Positions 34,221-44,270 of a stretch of 64,000 bases of DNA are shown piece after piece. Position 1 is the stretch's first letter, and every line of letters starts with the position of its first letter. The position numbers and the translations under genes are program-made. This DNA is from CBDAUN01 sp965214875. GTDB taxonomy: Bacteria > Pseudomonadota > Gammaproteobacteria > Arenicellales > JAJDZL01. Under the pieces are notes generated by a model that worked only from the letters and a program-made list of their open reading frames with translations, did no database searches and was not told the DNA's origin. The stretch covers positions 1-64,000 of the forward strand of contig OZ243980.1 of assembly GCA_965214875.1 (NCBI GenBank), read 5' to 3'.

Positions 34221-35636
34221 ATGAAACAGCGACTGTCATTAAAGCAGCGCCAGAGTTTTGCGTTCAATGCGCATTTTAGCGTTGCCGTTCGCCTGTTGCA
34301 GATGCCGATATCCGACTTGAATGTTGAAATCCGTGACCAGATGGATTCCAATCCCCTGCTCGAAGAGATTGAAGCGCCTGCGCTCGATCGCGATGAGGCA
34401 AGCGGCCGGTCATCGGACGCGGTTCAGCGGCACGGTGACCTGTGCTCGATTTCAGACTTTTCTGGCGGCACTCAGCCGTTGCAATCGCAAAACGATTGGC
34501 TGGATTCAGTCGCTTCCATTCGGCAGCAGACACTTCGAGACCACATATCCGAACAGTTGAGTCTGTGGACCATGACAGCTGCGCAGCGCGCGGCGGCTCG
34601 CGTGATTGTCTCTGCGCTGGACGAGCGCGGGTTTCTTCAAGCAACCAATAGCGAGATTTGCGCAGCCTTGCCGGCAGATGCGTCTGCCGACGAGGATGGC
34701 ATTGAAGAGGTTGTCGATATTGTTCAGCAGTGCGAACCGCACGGCATTGCCGCAAGGGATCTGAAAGAGTGCCTGATTCTTCAACTGCGGCATGGCAATG
34801 CGCCGGAGCCGGTCCGAACGCATGCGGCGCAGCTGCTGCAATTCCACATGGAGCGCCTCGCCGAAGAAAAGTTAGAAGACATTGCGGCCGAAATGCATAT
34901 CGAGCAGCTTCAAGTCGACCAGGCGGTCGATCTGATTCGAAGCCTGAACCCGAATCCCGGCAATGGGTTCGGAGTGTCCGCCGCTGTGATTGTTCCAGAC
35001 ATTCTGGTTTCCAAGGAAAAAGGCGTTTGGCATGTGCAGCTCAACGACCAATTCCTGCCAAAGTTGAGAATTTCAGATGAATACAGCGCGATGATCGATC
35101 AGGAATCGCAAGGCGAAACCGGCCGATATCTTGAAAATTGTCTTCAAGCGGCCAATGTTTTGTTGGATAATCTCAAACGAAGGCACATTACGATGCTTCG
35201 TGTCGCGCGCGAAATAATCAGGCTGCAAAAGCCATTTCTGGAACATGGTGAACGATCCATGATCCCTTTGACGCTCGGTGAGATTGCCGAGCATCTGGAC
35301 CTTAGCGAATCGACGGTCAGTCGCGCCTGCGCTGGCAAATACGCGATGACGCCGCAAGGCACGCTCGCGCTCAAGCGCTTTTTTCCAGCAAAACTCAGAA
35401 GCGATGACGGCCAAGGTGCGTCTAGCATTGCGGTGAAGCACCGGATTTCAGCGATGATCGGCAGTGAGCATGAGTCCGCGCCGCTCAGCGATCAGCAAAT
35501 GTCTGACAAGCTGCGCGACGAAGGATTGCACGTTTCCCGCCGCACTGTCGCAAAATACCGATCTAGCATGGGGCTTGCAACAAAACGACTGCGCGTTGCG
35601 GCATCCAATAACAACTGCTCAAAAGGAGAGATGTAA
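34221..35636 (+). CDS. rpoN: RNA polymerase sigma-54 factor RpoN
   Basis: 471 residues. The N-terminal activator-interacting region is Q/L-rich (SLKQRQSFAFN), the core-binding domain follows, then the HTH (DLSESTVSRACAGKYA) and the RpoN box SRRTVAKYRSSMGL near the C terminus. It directs transcription from -24/-12 promoters needing enhancer-binding ATPases. Stop and the hpf start share one base (TAATG), so the genes are coupled. Confidence 0.96.
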   Translation: MKQRLSLKQRQSFAFNAHFSVAVRLLQMPISDLNVEIRDQMDSNPLLEEIEAPALDRDEASGRSSDAVQRHGDLCSISDFSGGTQPLQSQNDWLDSVASIRQQTLRDHISEQLSLWTMTAAQRAAARVIVSALDERGFLQATNSEICAALPADASADEDGIEEVVDIVQQCEPHGIAARDLKECLILQLRHGNAPEPVRTHAAQLLQFHMERLAEEKLEDIAAEMHIEQLQVDQAVDLIRSLNPNPGNGFGVSAAVIVPDILVSKEKGVWHVQLNDQFLPKLRISDEYSAMIDQESQGETGRYLENCLQAANVLLDNLKRRHITMLRVAREIIRLQKPFLEHGERSMIPLTLGEIAEHLDLSESTVSRACAGKYAMTPQGTLALKRFFPAKLRSDDGQGASSIAVKHRISAMIGSEHESAPLSDQQMSDKLRDEGLHVSRRTVAKYRSSMGLATKRLRVAASNNNCSKGEM

Positions 35637-35950
35637 TGGACGTAGAAATTTCCGGCCATCATGCCGATGTCACCGAATCGATGCGAAAGCATGTCAATCG
35701 CAGATTGAAGAAAATCGGGAATCACTTCACTCAGCCGACGACCACTGATGTCGTCTTGCAGAAGATGAGGGTGTCCTGGCTCGCCGAAGCGACGATTCGC
35801 GGACGCAAGGTAGTGATCCACGCAAAATCGGAAGCGCAGGATTTCTATGCGGCGGTCGATGCCTTGTCGCATAAGTTGGACCGGCAAGTCATTAAGCACA
35901 AGGAGCGGTTCACGGACCGATTCCGTCACTCAGGCATGAAGCACGCCTGA
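35636..35950 (+). CDS. hpf: Ribosome hibernation promoting factor (short HPF)
   Basis: 104 residues, the short HPF form without a C-terminal dimer domain. Opening VEISGHHADVTESMRKHV is the conserved first strand and helix. It binds the 30S subunit in stationary phase and helps form 100S dimers or blocks the mRNA channel. Overlaps the rpoN stop by one base and precedes ptsN by one base. Confidence 0.93.
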   Translation: MDVEISGHHADVTESMRKHVNRRLKKIGNHFTQPTTTDVVLQKMRVSWLAEATIRGRKVVIHAKSEAQDFYAAVDALSHKLDRQVIKHKERFTDRFRHSGMKHA

Positions 35951-35951
35951 T

Positions 35952-36476
35952 ATGAGCGACACCGCCGAAAATTCATCGGCCAGCGCACCGGAGCACACTC
36001 CGGTGCGGCTGGCCGGCGTTTTTCGTATTGAACGCATCCAGGTTTCTGCTGAAGCTGTCAGTGCCAAGCGGGTGCTGGAGATTCTTGCGCACCTGCTGAC
36101 AAAAGGCCACGAGTACGATATCGAGAAGAACACAGTGTTTCGTGTTCTGATGGAACGCGAGCGACTCGGCAGCACCTGTGTCGGCAGAGGCATCGCATTG
36201 CCGCATGGCCGATTGCACGACCTGCCAGAGCCGATTGGCGCGTTGGTGCGTTTGGCTGACCCGGTCGATTTCGGCGGTCTGGATGATGACAAGGTCGATA
36301 TCGCTTGCGGGCTTCTGGTGCCGGGGGAGTGCCCCGATATTCATTTGCAGCTTGTCTCGAGGCTAGCCCGAATTTGTGAAACGTCCGATCTTCGTCGCCG
36401 GGTTATAGCCGCGTCCGATGCCGCCGCTGTCTACGCAGCCTTGACCGAGTGCGACAGTGAAGTAACCGGCAACTAG
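35952..36476 (+). CDS. ptsN: Nitrogen PTS enzyme IIA (PtsN)
   Basis: 174 residues. The phospho-accepting His85 lies in GRGIALPHGRL. A roughly 20-residue N-terminal extension precedes the domain. In the PTS-Ntr it receives phosphate from HPr/NPr and adjusts potassium and other regulation rather than sugar transport. It lies between hpf and rapZ without an hprK gene, which Xanthomonadales and many other groups have here. Confidence 0.93.
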   Translation: MSDTAENSSASAPEHTPVRLAGVFRIERIQVSAEAVSAKRVLEILAHLLTKGHEYDIEKNTVFRVLMERERLGSTCVGRGIALPHGRLHDLPEPIGALVRLADPVDFGGLDDDKVDIACGLLVPGECPDIHLQLVSRLARICETSDLRRRVIAASDAAAVYAALTECDSEVTGN

Positions 36477-36498
36477 GCATATCAAGCGATCCCGCTTC

Positions 36499-37365
36499 AT
36501 GAACTCGGACGACAAGAAGCTGAAGCTCGTTAGCGGCTTGTCCGGGTCGGGCAAAAGCGTCGCATTGCACGCGCTTGAGGACATTGGCTACTATTGCGTC
36601 GACAACCTGCCGATTGCGCTGCTTTCAAGTTTTGCGGAGCAGGTCGACAAGCATGGCTTTGAACGAACCGCGGTCAGCATCGACTCCCGAAACCAGCAGT
36701 TTCTCGGCTTGCTCGACGAGCATCTGAAGCGCTTCAACACGCTCGGCATCAATTACGAGTTCATCTTTCTGGATGCGGAGGAGAGAGTGCTGACGCAGCG
36801 GTTTGCCGAGACGCGTCGTACGCATCCGCTCATGAGCGAGAGCGTTTCCCTGCTCGAAGCGATACGGCTGGAAAAGACTTTGCTTAGGCCGCTGCTTGAT
36901 CGTGCCGAAAAGCATTTTGACACGACCGGTATCTCGCCTTACGGTCTGCGTACGCTGATTCAAGAGGATGCGGCGCAGGCCAAGTCGACAGCGGACGAGC
37001 CATCGCTACTATTCAAGTCGTTTGCCTATAAGCGCGGAATGCCGCTAGATGCCGATTTTGTATTTGATGTGCGCTGCCTGCCAAATCCCTATTGGATCAA
37101 ACACCTGCGCGGCTATGACGGTACGCAAACTCCGGTGGTTGAATATCTATCCGGCAAGCCGGATGTGAACCGCATGATCGAGCGCATCGACACATTTCTC
37201 AGCGAGTGGCTGCGCTCATTTCGCGAAACGGGCAGAACCTACATCACGGTCGCGATCGGCTGCACCGGCGGGCGGCATCGCTCAGTTCATGTTGTCGAGC
37301 AATTGTCGGAGCGATTCTCGCAGCGAAAATTCCAGGTTAAGAAGCGGCACAGCGAACTGGACTGA
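36499..37365 (+). CDS. rapZ: RNase adapter protein RapZ
   Basis: 288 residues. P-loop SGLSGSGKSVALHAL near the N terminus, then GYYCVDNLPIALL; the C-terminal RNA-binding domain has IGCTGGRHRSVHV. RapZ in enterobacteria binds GlmZ/GlmY small RNAs and regulates glmS; elsewhere its target is less clear. 22 bases after ptsN and directly followed by ptsH. Confidence 0.95.
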   Translation: MNSDDKKLKLVSGLSGSGKSVALHALEDIGYYCVDNLPIALLSSFAEQVDKHGFERTAVSIDSRNQQFLGLLDEHLKRFNTLGINYEFIFLDAEERVLTQRFAETRRTHPLMSESVSLLEAIRLEKTLLRPLLDRAEKHFDTTGISPYGLRTLIQEDAAQAKSTADEPSLLFKSFAYKRGMPLDADFVFDVRCLPNPYWIKHLRGYDGTQTPVVEYLSGKPDVNRMIERIDTFLSEWLRSFRETGRTYITVAIGCTGGRHRSVHVVEQLSERFSQRKFQVKKRHSELD

Positions 37366-37368
37366 GTG

Positions 37369-37638
37369 ATGCTAGTCGAACAGATTGAAGTCATAAACAA
37401 GCTTGGACTGCACACCCGCGCCGCGGCTGAACTGGTGCGCACCGCGTCACGCTATGAGAGCGCTATCACCTTGCAAAAGGATAACATCAGCGCCAACGCC
37501 AAGGGCATTATGGGGTTGCTGATGCTTGCAGCGACTCAGGGCACAATGCTCGAACTTCGCGTTGAAGGTCCGGACGAAGAGCAAACATGCCTGGCAATCG
37601 TGGAATTGTTCAAAAACCGTTTTGGTGAAGCGGAATGA
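37369..37638 (+). CDS. ptsH: Phosphocarrier protein HPr/NPr
   Basis: 89 residues from ATG 37369, with a GTG one codon earlier as an alternative. The catalytic KLGLHTRAAA puts the phosphorylated His at 15. The regulatory position normally held by Ser46 is Gly46 (NAKGIMGLLM), so HPr-kinase control is not expected; no hprK lies in the operon. It passes phosphate from enzyme I to IIA proteins. Overlaps ptsI by ATGA. Confidence 0.93.
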   Translation: MLVEQIEVINKLGLHTRAAAELVRTASRYESAITLQKDNISANAKGIMGLLMLAATQGTMLELRVEGPDEEQTCLAIVELFKNRFGEAE

Positions 37639-39404
37639 CGGCCATTTTAGTCGGCTCAGGCGTTGGCGGCGGAACCGCGACCGGTCCGGCATACGTCATC
37701 GGATGGCATGTTGACGATGCTCCGTCTGCGCGCGTGCCGACTGAGCGGCTCGACGATGAGATAAAAAAACTTGATGTTGCGCTTGAAGCATCGATAAAAG
37801 ATCTGCACTACGCCAAGTCGGTATCGCCGACCAGCCCCCACCATGAGCTTGCGGCGTTTATTGATGCGCACATTCTGATGGTGTCTGATCCGTCACTGAG
37901 ACAAGCGACGATTGAACACATTCGTGCGAACAGCAGTAGTGCGCATGCGGCTTTGCTTGCCTACTGCGAGCAGGTCGTCGACGTGTTCGAGCAAATCGAA
38001 GATCCGTATCTGCGCGCTAAAAAGGACGATGTCAACCAGATCGTGCGGCTGATTTCCCGCCATCTGCCAGATGGGGCGACTCAGCCGGCATCCAAGCCGA
38101 CAAAAGAGCAGCTTGAAGGCCGAATTCTCGTTGCGCACGACCTTTCGCCTGCCGATTTGGCAAAGATGAAGAATTTTGACGTTGCAGGGTTTGTCACCGA
38201 CCTTGGCAGTCCGGTTTCGCATGTGGCGATCTTGGCGCACAGTATGCAGATTCCCGCCGTGGTTGGCTTGCACGGGCAGATCAGCGAGATTCCGCATGGC
38301 TCGACCATCGCGATTGATAGCAGTACAGGCGAGGTTGCGGTGGCTCCGACCGGCCCAATGCTTAGAAAGTTCGGACGGCGGCAAAAGGATTTTGAACAGC
38401 GTCAAAAACAGCTGGCATCGCTGGTCCATCTTCGTCCAACAACCGGGGATGGGCATGAAGCGACTTTGCTTGCGAACGTGGAATTACCGGCCGATATCGA
38501 GCAGGCATTGGTCAGCGGCGCAACTGGCGTGGGCCTTTATCGCACAGAATTTCTGTTTATGAACCGCGAGTCGCTCCCCGACGAATGCGAGCAGTACGAC
38601 GCTTATGCGTTTGCTGCGCAAACGCTTGACACGGTCACCATCAGGACCTTGGACCTCGGTGCCGACAAGCAAGTTGATGGCGGGCGCGAACAAGGTCGCG
38701 TTGCAACCAATCCTGCGCTCGGAATCCGGGCGGTGCGCCTTTGCTTGCAGCAGATGGAGCTGTTTCGCCCGCAATTGCGCGCAATCTACCGGGCATCCGG
38801 GCATGGCAAGGTTCAATGCATGATTCCTATGCTGACATCTATCGAGGAACTCGATCAGGTCATGCTCATCATGCATGAAATTAGGCAGGAGCTTGCAAGG
38901 GAGGGGCACGACTTCAATCCTGACATGCCGATCGGCGCCATGATTGAGGTGCCAGCAGCAGCGATATCAGCCGAATTGTTTGCTAAGCGGCTCGACTTCC
39001 TGTCCATCGGCACCAACGACTTGATTCAATACACGCTTGCGATTGATCGAATTGACGATGAAGTCAACTATTTGTATGATCCAATGAATCTTTCTGTGCT
39101 GCAGCTGATCAAGAACACGATTGATGCGGCGGACCGCAATGCGGCCCCGGTGTCGATGTGTGGAGAAATGGCCGGCGATCCGATGTATACGCGCCTTCTG
39201 CTCGGCATGGGGCTTCGAATATTCAGCATTAATCCTGCGATTCTGCCCGAATTAAAGCACTTGATTCGCACTAGCCGTGTTGATCAGGCGCAAGTTGCGG
39301 CGGGCCAGATACTTGCTGAGCCGGACTCGCGACGAAGACGAGCGTTGCTTGATCGCTTGAATCGCGGCTCTTTCGCGGCGCGGACCCTGGATGCCACCGC
39401 ATAG
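37635..39404 (+). CDS. ptsI: PTS enzyme I
   Basis: 589 residues, the normal EI length, without the N-terminal GAF domain of PtsP. The active-site His lies in GSPVSHVAILAHS (near residue 196). C-terminal PEP-binding elements include GIRAVRL, and DFLSIGTNDLIQYTLA near the end. It transfers phosphate from PEP to HPr. The only IIA visible is PtsN, so the system is probably regulatory. Last gene of the lpt-rpoN-PTS block. Confidence 0.95.
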   Translation: MTAILVGSGVGGGTATGPAYVIGWHVDDAPSARVPTERLDDEIKKLDVALEASIKDLHYAKSVSPTSPHHELAAFIDAHILMVSDPSLRQATIEHIRANSSSAHAALLAYCEQVVDVFEQIEDPYLRAKKDDVNQIVRLISRHLPDGATQPASKPTKEQLEGRILVAHDLSPADLAKMKNFDVAGFVTDLGSPVSHVAILAHSMQIPAVVGLHGQISEIPHGSTIAIDSSTGEVAVAPTGPMLRKFGRRQKDFEQRQKQLASLVHLRPTTGDGHEATLLANVELPADIEQALVSGATGVGLYRTEFLFMNRESLPDECEQYDAYAFAAQTLDTVTIRTLDLGADKQVDGGREQGRVATNPALGIRAVRLCLQQMELFRPQLRAIYRASGHGKVQCMIPMLTSIEELDQVMLIMHEIRQELAREGHDFNPDMPIGAMIEVPAAAISAELFAKRLDFLSIGTNDLIQYTLAIDRIDDEVNYLYDPMNLSVLQLIKNTIDAADRNAAPVSMCGEMAGDPMYTRLLLGMGLRIFSINPAILPELKHLIRTSRVDQAQVAAGQILAEPDSRRRRALLDRLNRGSFAARTLDATA

Positions 39405-39634
39405 TGTCGATGTGCCAAGAAACTCGTTGTCATCAATGTTGATTACAGCGCCTGTATCGCAGGGTTTTGGCAATCAGAACCGGGCCTTGCTCCCGACAGT
39501 TTGGGAGAACTTCGCTTGAACGGCGACCTTCGTTGCAACTGCGGCTCCAGCGCAACCGGTAGCTCATCAAGCCGGCATTGCAGAGATCACGCCAAACCTG
39601 CCAAGCATGATCGCCGTCATCAGGCCAATCATCC

Positions 39635-40411
39635 CCCAAAATTCGTGTTAGAGATTTTTGCGGTCGGATTTTCAGCCGAAAACAGTGCCTAAAGATCACT
39701 GATCATACCCAACGCGCCGGGGCGCAACATTTTTTCGCGCCCGCGGCAATTTTTTTGCGTTGGCCATCGCCCGGACCATGCCGACCGTCTCGCTCAGGTG
39801 CTGCGCGTCCGCGTCGCACGGCTTCAGCGCCCGTCCCCCGGAATGGTGCGCGATCTTGCCCCAGGGCCAAGTGGCGCATGTTCTCGATGCGCATCGACTC
39901 GTAGCCCGCGTGAAGCACGTGGCGGCTTCGGCGCTGCGAAGCTTGCGGATGCGGTTCTCATAGTCCTCGCCCTTGCGGGGATGCATCAGCGGACCGCGCT
40001 CGAATCGCTCCATCGTTAGAGGCCGGTCGCCAAGGCCCGGTGGACGTAGCCGCCCTGCGACAGGGTGTCGTCGGCCTGCGGGCAGTCGAGTTCAAGCTCC
40101 TGCCGGGCGAACTTTTCCGTCCGCTGCGTCTCGCTGACCGAGCCGTCCCGCTCGATGCAGGGTCGCCACTGCGACTCGTCCAGTGCCCCGGTCTGCCCAG
40201 CCACGCTCGCGTTGCCGCTCCCGATGCTGTTTGCACACCACAAGCCCTAGATAGCAAGCGACTTTTACATCCATCCTGCGCCAATATCAGCTTCTCGAAG
40301 TGGCGCGCCAGCTCGTAGCCGAATTTTGACATTGCTATGGACTCGATGCCAAATCCAGATGCAAAATGATCAAAGTCGGTTTGACACAAAATTCGGACGC
40401 ATTATGCAACT
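39635..40411 (-). mobile_element. Degenerate IS1380-family element between ptsI and mgtE
   Basis: The left end CCCAAAATTCGTGTTAGAG is nearly the same as that of the relic at 19868, and the right side ends at GCATTATGCAA as at 20643. Within it, minus-strand frames such as MERFERGPLMHPRKGEDYE match the 3' part of the other relic (MERFQGGPLMQPKGSRL). Several stops and frameshifts; no catalytic core intact. It splits a gene pair, ptsI-mgtE, which is adjacent in related bacteria. Flanks 39405-39634 and 40412-40550 show no gene. Confidence 0.72.
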
Positions 40412-40550
40412 GGCCTGCAAAGCGTCAACTGCCAGTTATGTTTCAACGGATGAGCAGGCAAAATGCCGATACTCAGCGCTGTGCTAAAATGCAATTCCCT
40501 GACACCCCTTTCGACAGTTTTTCTGCTGGCGACTAAAACAACCTAGAAAC

Positions 40551-41897
40551 ATGGCTGCGACAGAATATATCGAAATGCGCGAGGCTGTGCTCGAGCGCCT
40601 TGAGTCGGGTGCCGCGAGCGAGTTGCGCGACCTGGTTAGCGATATGCATCCAGCCGATATCGCAAGTGTGCTTGAAGGTCTTCCGTCCGCACACCGCTTG
40701 TCCGTGTGGTTCCAAATCCCCGAACAGGCGATGGGCGAGATTCTCGCAGAATTGTCAGACGGTGTGCGCGAATTCCTGATATCCGAAATGGACCCGGCCG
40801 TTCTGGTGCGTGCTGTAAGTTCACTCGATATCGACGAAATCGCTGATATGGTTCCCTACATGCCTTCGCGAGTCGTCGCTGAGATCATGATTTCGGTCGA
40901 CCAGAAGCAAAGGCAGGTGCTGGACACCCGACTCAGCTATGAGGAAGGCTCGGTCGGTCGGTTGATGGATGCAGTCGATGTGACAATCCGCAAGAGCTTG
41001 CCAATCCGCGTGATTTTGCGGTTTCTGCGTCATCGTGGCGAGTTGTCAGAACATACCGACAGGCTGTTTGTAGTTGACCGTGAAGGCGTGCTGCAAGGCG
41101 TATTGCTACTTCGAAAACTGGTCACCGCCAATCTCGAAGAGAGGGTCGAGGACATCATGGACCCGACGCCTATGACTTTCTTGCCGCAACAGCCTGCCGA
41201 AGAGGTCGCTGCCGCCATTACCCGCTACAACCTCGGTGCCGGCACGATTGTCGACGAATCCGGCAAACTGCTCGGCAGACTGACAGTCGATGACATACTC
41301 GAGGTCGTGCACGAATCCGAAGAGCGGAAGCTGATGGTTCAGTCCGGTCTTGACAATGAGGAGGATCTGTTTGCGCCGATTACGTTGACCGCTCGCAGAC
41401 GAGCTGTTTGGCTAGGCGTTAATCTGATCACCGCCGTGGTTGCGTCCTGGGTGATTGGGCTATTTGAATCGACTATCGAGAAGCTGGTGGCGCTTGCTGT
41501 GTTGATGCCTATTATCGCAAGCATGGGCGGCAATGCCGGGACTCAGACTCTGACCAGCGTAATTCGCGGGATTGGGCTTGGCACAATCTCCAAGTCCAAC
41601 GCCAAGCATGTTCTGAAAAAAGAATTTCTCGTCGGCGGATTGAACGGCATGGCCTGGGCGGTCGCTGTCGCAATCATCGCCATCATCTGGTATCAAAATA
41701 TCGGCTTGGCTGCCATTGTTGCGCTTGCGATGCTGGTCAATATCGGCGTTTCGACGCTGTCAGGCGTGCTGTTGCCGATTTTTCTCGACCGTATCGGGAT
41801 CGACCCTTCGCTGGCTGGCGGCGTTGCGTTGACCACTGTGACCGATGTTGTCGGTTTTTTCGCCATATTGGGGCTGGCAGCCCTGCTGCTGGTCTAG
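40551..41897 (+). CDS. mgtE: Magnesium transporter MgtE
   Basis: 448 residues. N-terminal MgtE_N superhelix (VSDMHPADIASVLEG), a CBS-domain pair (IMDPTPMTFLPQQPAEEV) that senses cytoplasmic Mg2+, then five membrane helices including the conserved PIIASMGGNAGTQT and VGFFAILGLAALLL. It is a Mg2+-gated Mg2+ channel in the inner membrane. Its stop overlaps the convergent lnt gene by 4 bases. Confidence 0.95.
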   Translation: MAATEYIEMREAVLERLESGAASELRDLVSDMHPADIASVLEGLPSAHRLSVWFQIPEQAMGEILAELSDGVREFLISEMDPAVLVRAVSSLDIDEIADMVPYMPSRVVAEIMISVDQKQRQVLDTRLSYEEGSVGRLMDAVDVTIRKSLPIRVILRFLRHRGELSEHTDRLFVVDREGVLQGVLLLRKLVTANLEERVEDIMDPTPMTFLPQQPAEEVAAAITRYNLGAGTIVDESGKLLGRLTVDDILEVVHESEERKLMVQSGLDNEEDLFAPITLTARRRAVWLGVNLITAVVASWVIGLFESTIEKLVALAVLMPIIASMGGNAGTQTLTSVIRGIGLGTISKSNAKHVLKKEFLVGGLNGMAWAVAVAIIAIIWYQNIGLAAIVALAMLVNIGVSTLSGVLLPIFLDRIGIDPSLAGGVALTTVTDVVGFFAILGLAALLLV

Positions 41898-43393
41898 CTG
41901 GGTGGCCGGCTTCGCGCTTTTTTTGCGACCCGGATAAACACGCATAATCCGATCAGCCCAAAGGCGGACATGACGATTCCTATTTGGCCGCCTTTAACAA
42001 ATGGAGTCGAGCCATATGCCGGCTTAACTTTCGCATGAAGCGTGGTGCCGTCGGCCTGTTTCAGCATCGCGATGATGCTCCCCTTATGATCAATGGCGGC
42101 CGAAACGCCTTGATTGGCCGCGCGCAGCACGGGCCGACCGGATTCCATGGCACGTACGCGCGACATTTGCAGCTGTTGAAAAGGTGCAACCATTCTCCCG
42201 AACCAGGCATCTTCGCTGACATTCACCAGAACCGATGCTTCAGGCAGCATCCGAAGCACTTCGGCAGGAAACGCGATTTCGTAGCATATCGATACGCCGA
42301 CTTTGGTGTTTGCGACTTCTATAGGCCGCTGAACGTCGGTAAAGGCGGTCATGTCATCAGGCAAATAGACCCATTCGTCGAGCTTGCTCACCCAATTGCG
42401 CAACGGCACGTACTCCCCGAACGGTACCAGATGGCGCTTGCGATAAACTCCGATTTCTTCCGATACGCCATAGACGCTGTTGTAGACTGAGTCCGATGCA
42501 TCGCCTTGACGAAACTCTAGTACGCCAAACAAAAAGTCTGATGGGTGAGTCTGCAAGTGGTAGAAAAAATCTGTCTCGCGCAATTGTTCGACAGAATATG
42601 CCAAGGCCGTTTCCGGCCACACGATCAGATCCGCCTCGCGCGCATCATCGCTCGCCTGCAGAAAATGCTGCAAGGTGCGTTTTGCGCTTGCCCGGTCGAA
42701 CTTGTCTTCGATCGATACATCGGCTTGCACCAAGGCGATGTCAAGCTGATTCGGTGCTGCCGTTACCCAGTCGATCCGTCCGCCGACCGCACCCGCAATC
42801 CAGATCAAAGCGACCAGTGACAGCAACAGTGCATTTTGCCGCCATGATTGCTTGCCAAGTCGCATCAGGGCCAATGCGCTAGCGGTCGCGCAAACCGCCA
42901 GACTCATGCCCAGAACTCCTGCTATAGGCGCAAAGCCGTTCAACCACGAATCTGTTTGCGTATAGCCGATGTAGAGCCAGGGAAAGCCGCTAAACAGCCA
43001 GCTTCGCACCCACTCCGCTAAAACCCAAAGTGCTGGAAGCAGCGCCAAAAAACGAACGGTTTGCGAAACTTTCGCAATGCTTTGGATGTACCCGATGATG
43101 GCAAAGAACAGCGCTTGGATCATGGCGATGACGCACACCGCCGCAACCGCTACAGCGACCGGCGCGCCTCCGAATGCGCGAACCGAAATGTAGATCCAGT
43201 GCACCCCGACGATGAACAACCCAAACCCGAATGCAAATCCGATGCGCGCCGACTGCCAGGGAGGAGAATCGCGCCATAGCGCAAAAAGGATGGCTAGCGC
43301 GGCAATCGAAACAGGGAATAGCCCAAACGGAGCAAACGCTGCCAGCGTCGCGCAACCGAGCGCAAAGGCTAGAATCTCGCGCTTGCCGAGCAC
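41894..43393 (-). CDS. lnt: Apolipoprotein N-acyltransferase Lnt
   Basis: 499 residues, from GTG 43393. About eight membrane helices, then a nitrilase-like periplasmic domain with the Glu-Lys-Cys triad: VWPETALAY, RKRHLVPFGEYVP, VSICYEIAFPAE. It adds the third acyl chain to lipoproteins, needed for Lol-dependent sorting. Last gene of the miaB-phoH-ybeY-corC-lnt block, convergent with mgtE. Confidence 0.95.
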   Translation of the reverse strand: MLGKREILAFALGCATLAAFAPFGLFPVSIAALAILFALWRDSPPWQSARIGFAFGFGLFIVGVHWIYISVRAFGGAPVAVAVAAVCVIAMIQALFFAIIGYIQSIAKVSQTVRFLALLPALWVLAEWVRSWLFSGFPWLYIGYTQTDSWLNGFAPIAGVLGMSLAVCATASALALMRLGKQSWRQNALLLSLVALIWIAGAVGGRIDWVTAAPNQLDIALVQADVSIEDKFDRASAKRTLQHFLQASDDAREADLIVWPETALAYSVEQLRETDFFYHLQTHPSDFLFGVLEFRQGDASDSVYNSVYGVSEEIGVYRKRHLVPFGEYVPLRNWVSKLDEWVYLPDDMTAFTDVQRPIEVANTKVGVSICYEIAFPAEVLRMLPEASVLVNVSEDAWFGRMVAPFQQLQMSRVRAMESGRPVLRAANQGVSAAIDHKGSIIAMLKQADGTTLHAKVKPAYGSTPFVKGGQIGIVMSAFGLIGLCVFIRVAKKARSRPPS

Positions 43394-43405
43394 GCTGTTG
43401 CGTCG

Positions 43406-44266
43406 CTAGTCCTCAGATGCCGGCGGATTCGCCAGCAAAACCTTCAGCTCGCGCACCCTTCGCGCACTTGCATCCGTTACTTCCAGTCGTAGCGAGCCGT
43501 ATGCAAAACTTTCTCCTATTTTCGGAACTCGATCTGCAAGCCTTATAACAAGTCCGCCGATTGTGTCGACATCTTCGTTTATTTCTATCCTAAAATGCTC
43601 ATTGATGTCATCCAAGGGAGTGAAGCCGTCGACGATATATTCATTGTTGGCGCTTTCGACAATCATGTCTTTTTCTTCGATATCCGATTCATCCTCGATG
43701 TCTCCAACGATCTCTTCGAGCACGTCCTCGATCGTAACCAGGCCGTCGATGCCGCCGTACTCGTCGACGACGACTGCCATGTGGTTGCGGTTTTTGCGAA
43801 AATCGTTGAGCAACTCGCTCAACCGCTTGCTTTCTACCACGAATACCGGATCGCGCAATAGGTCTTGCAGGTCGAATCCGTTGCCATTGGTGGGATGGCA
43901 CGCGATGATATCCTTAGCAAGCAGAATGCCGATAACGATCTGACTGGTGTCGTCAATGACAGGAAAGCGCGAGTGTCCCGATTCAGCAACCACTTTCAAG
44001 ATGTCGTCAAGATCGGAGTCTGCTGAAACGGTTACCATCAGCGGCCTTGGGATCATGATGTCGCTTACATTCATGCCCTCGACCCGTACCACGCGCTTGA
44101 TAATCTCGACCACGTCGTGGCTGATGACGCCATCGCGGTGCGCACTTTGTATTGTTGCAACAATATCCTCAATGTCGTCAGGCTGTAGGAGCGAGTGCGA
44201 CCGCAACCATTTCTTGATGCGCGAAACGGGAGATTTCAAAGGGGATTTGTCGGTGTTTTCCGCCAT
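43406..44266 (-). CDS. corC: CorC/HlyC-type CBS protein
   Basis: 286 residues from ATG 44266 (MAENTDKSPLKSP). Two CBS domains (VSDIMIPRPLMVTVSA opens the first; AKDIIACHP lies between them) and a C-terminal CorC_HlyC domain. The DUF21 membrane part of larger relatives is absent, matching E. coli CorC, which is linked to Mg2+/Co2+ efflux. Overlaps or abuts ybeY upstream; lnt starts 12 bases after its stop. Confidence 0.9.
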   Translation of the reverse strand: MAENTDKSPLKSPVSRIKKWLRSHSLLQPDDIEDIVATIQSAHRDGVISHDVVEIIKRVVRVEGMNVSDIMIPRPLMVTVSADSDLDDILKVVAESGHSRFPVIDDTSQIVIGILLAKDIIACHPTNGNGFDLQDLLRDPVFVVESKRLSELLNDFRKNRNHMAVVVDEYGGIDGLVTIEDVLEEIVGDIEDESDIEEKDMIVESANNEYIVDGFTPLDDINEHFRIEINEDVDTIGGLVIRLADRVPKIGESFAYGSLRLEVTDASARRVRELKVLLANPPASED

Positions 44267-44270
44267 ATCG

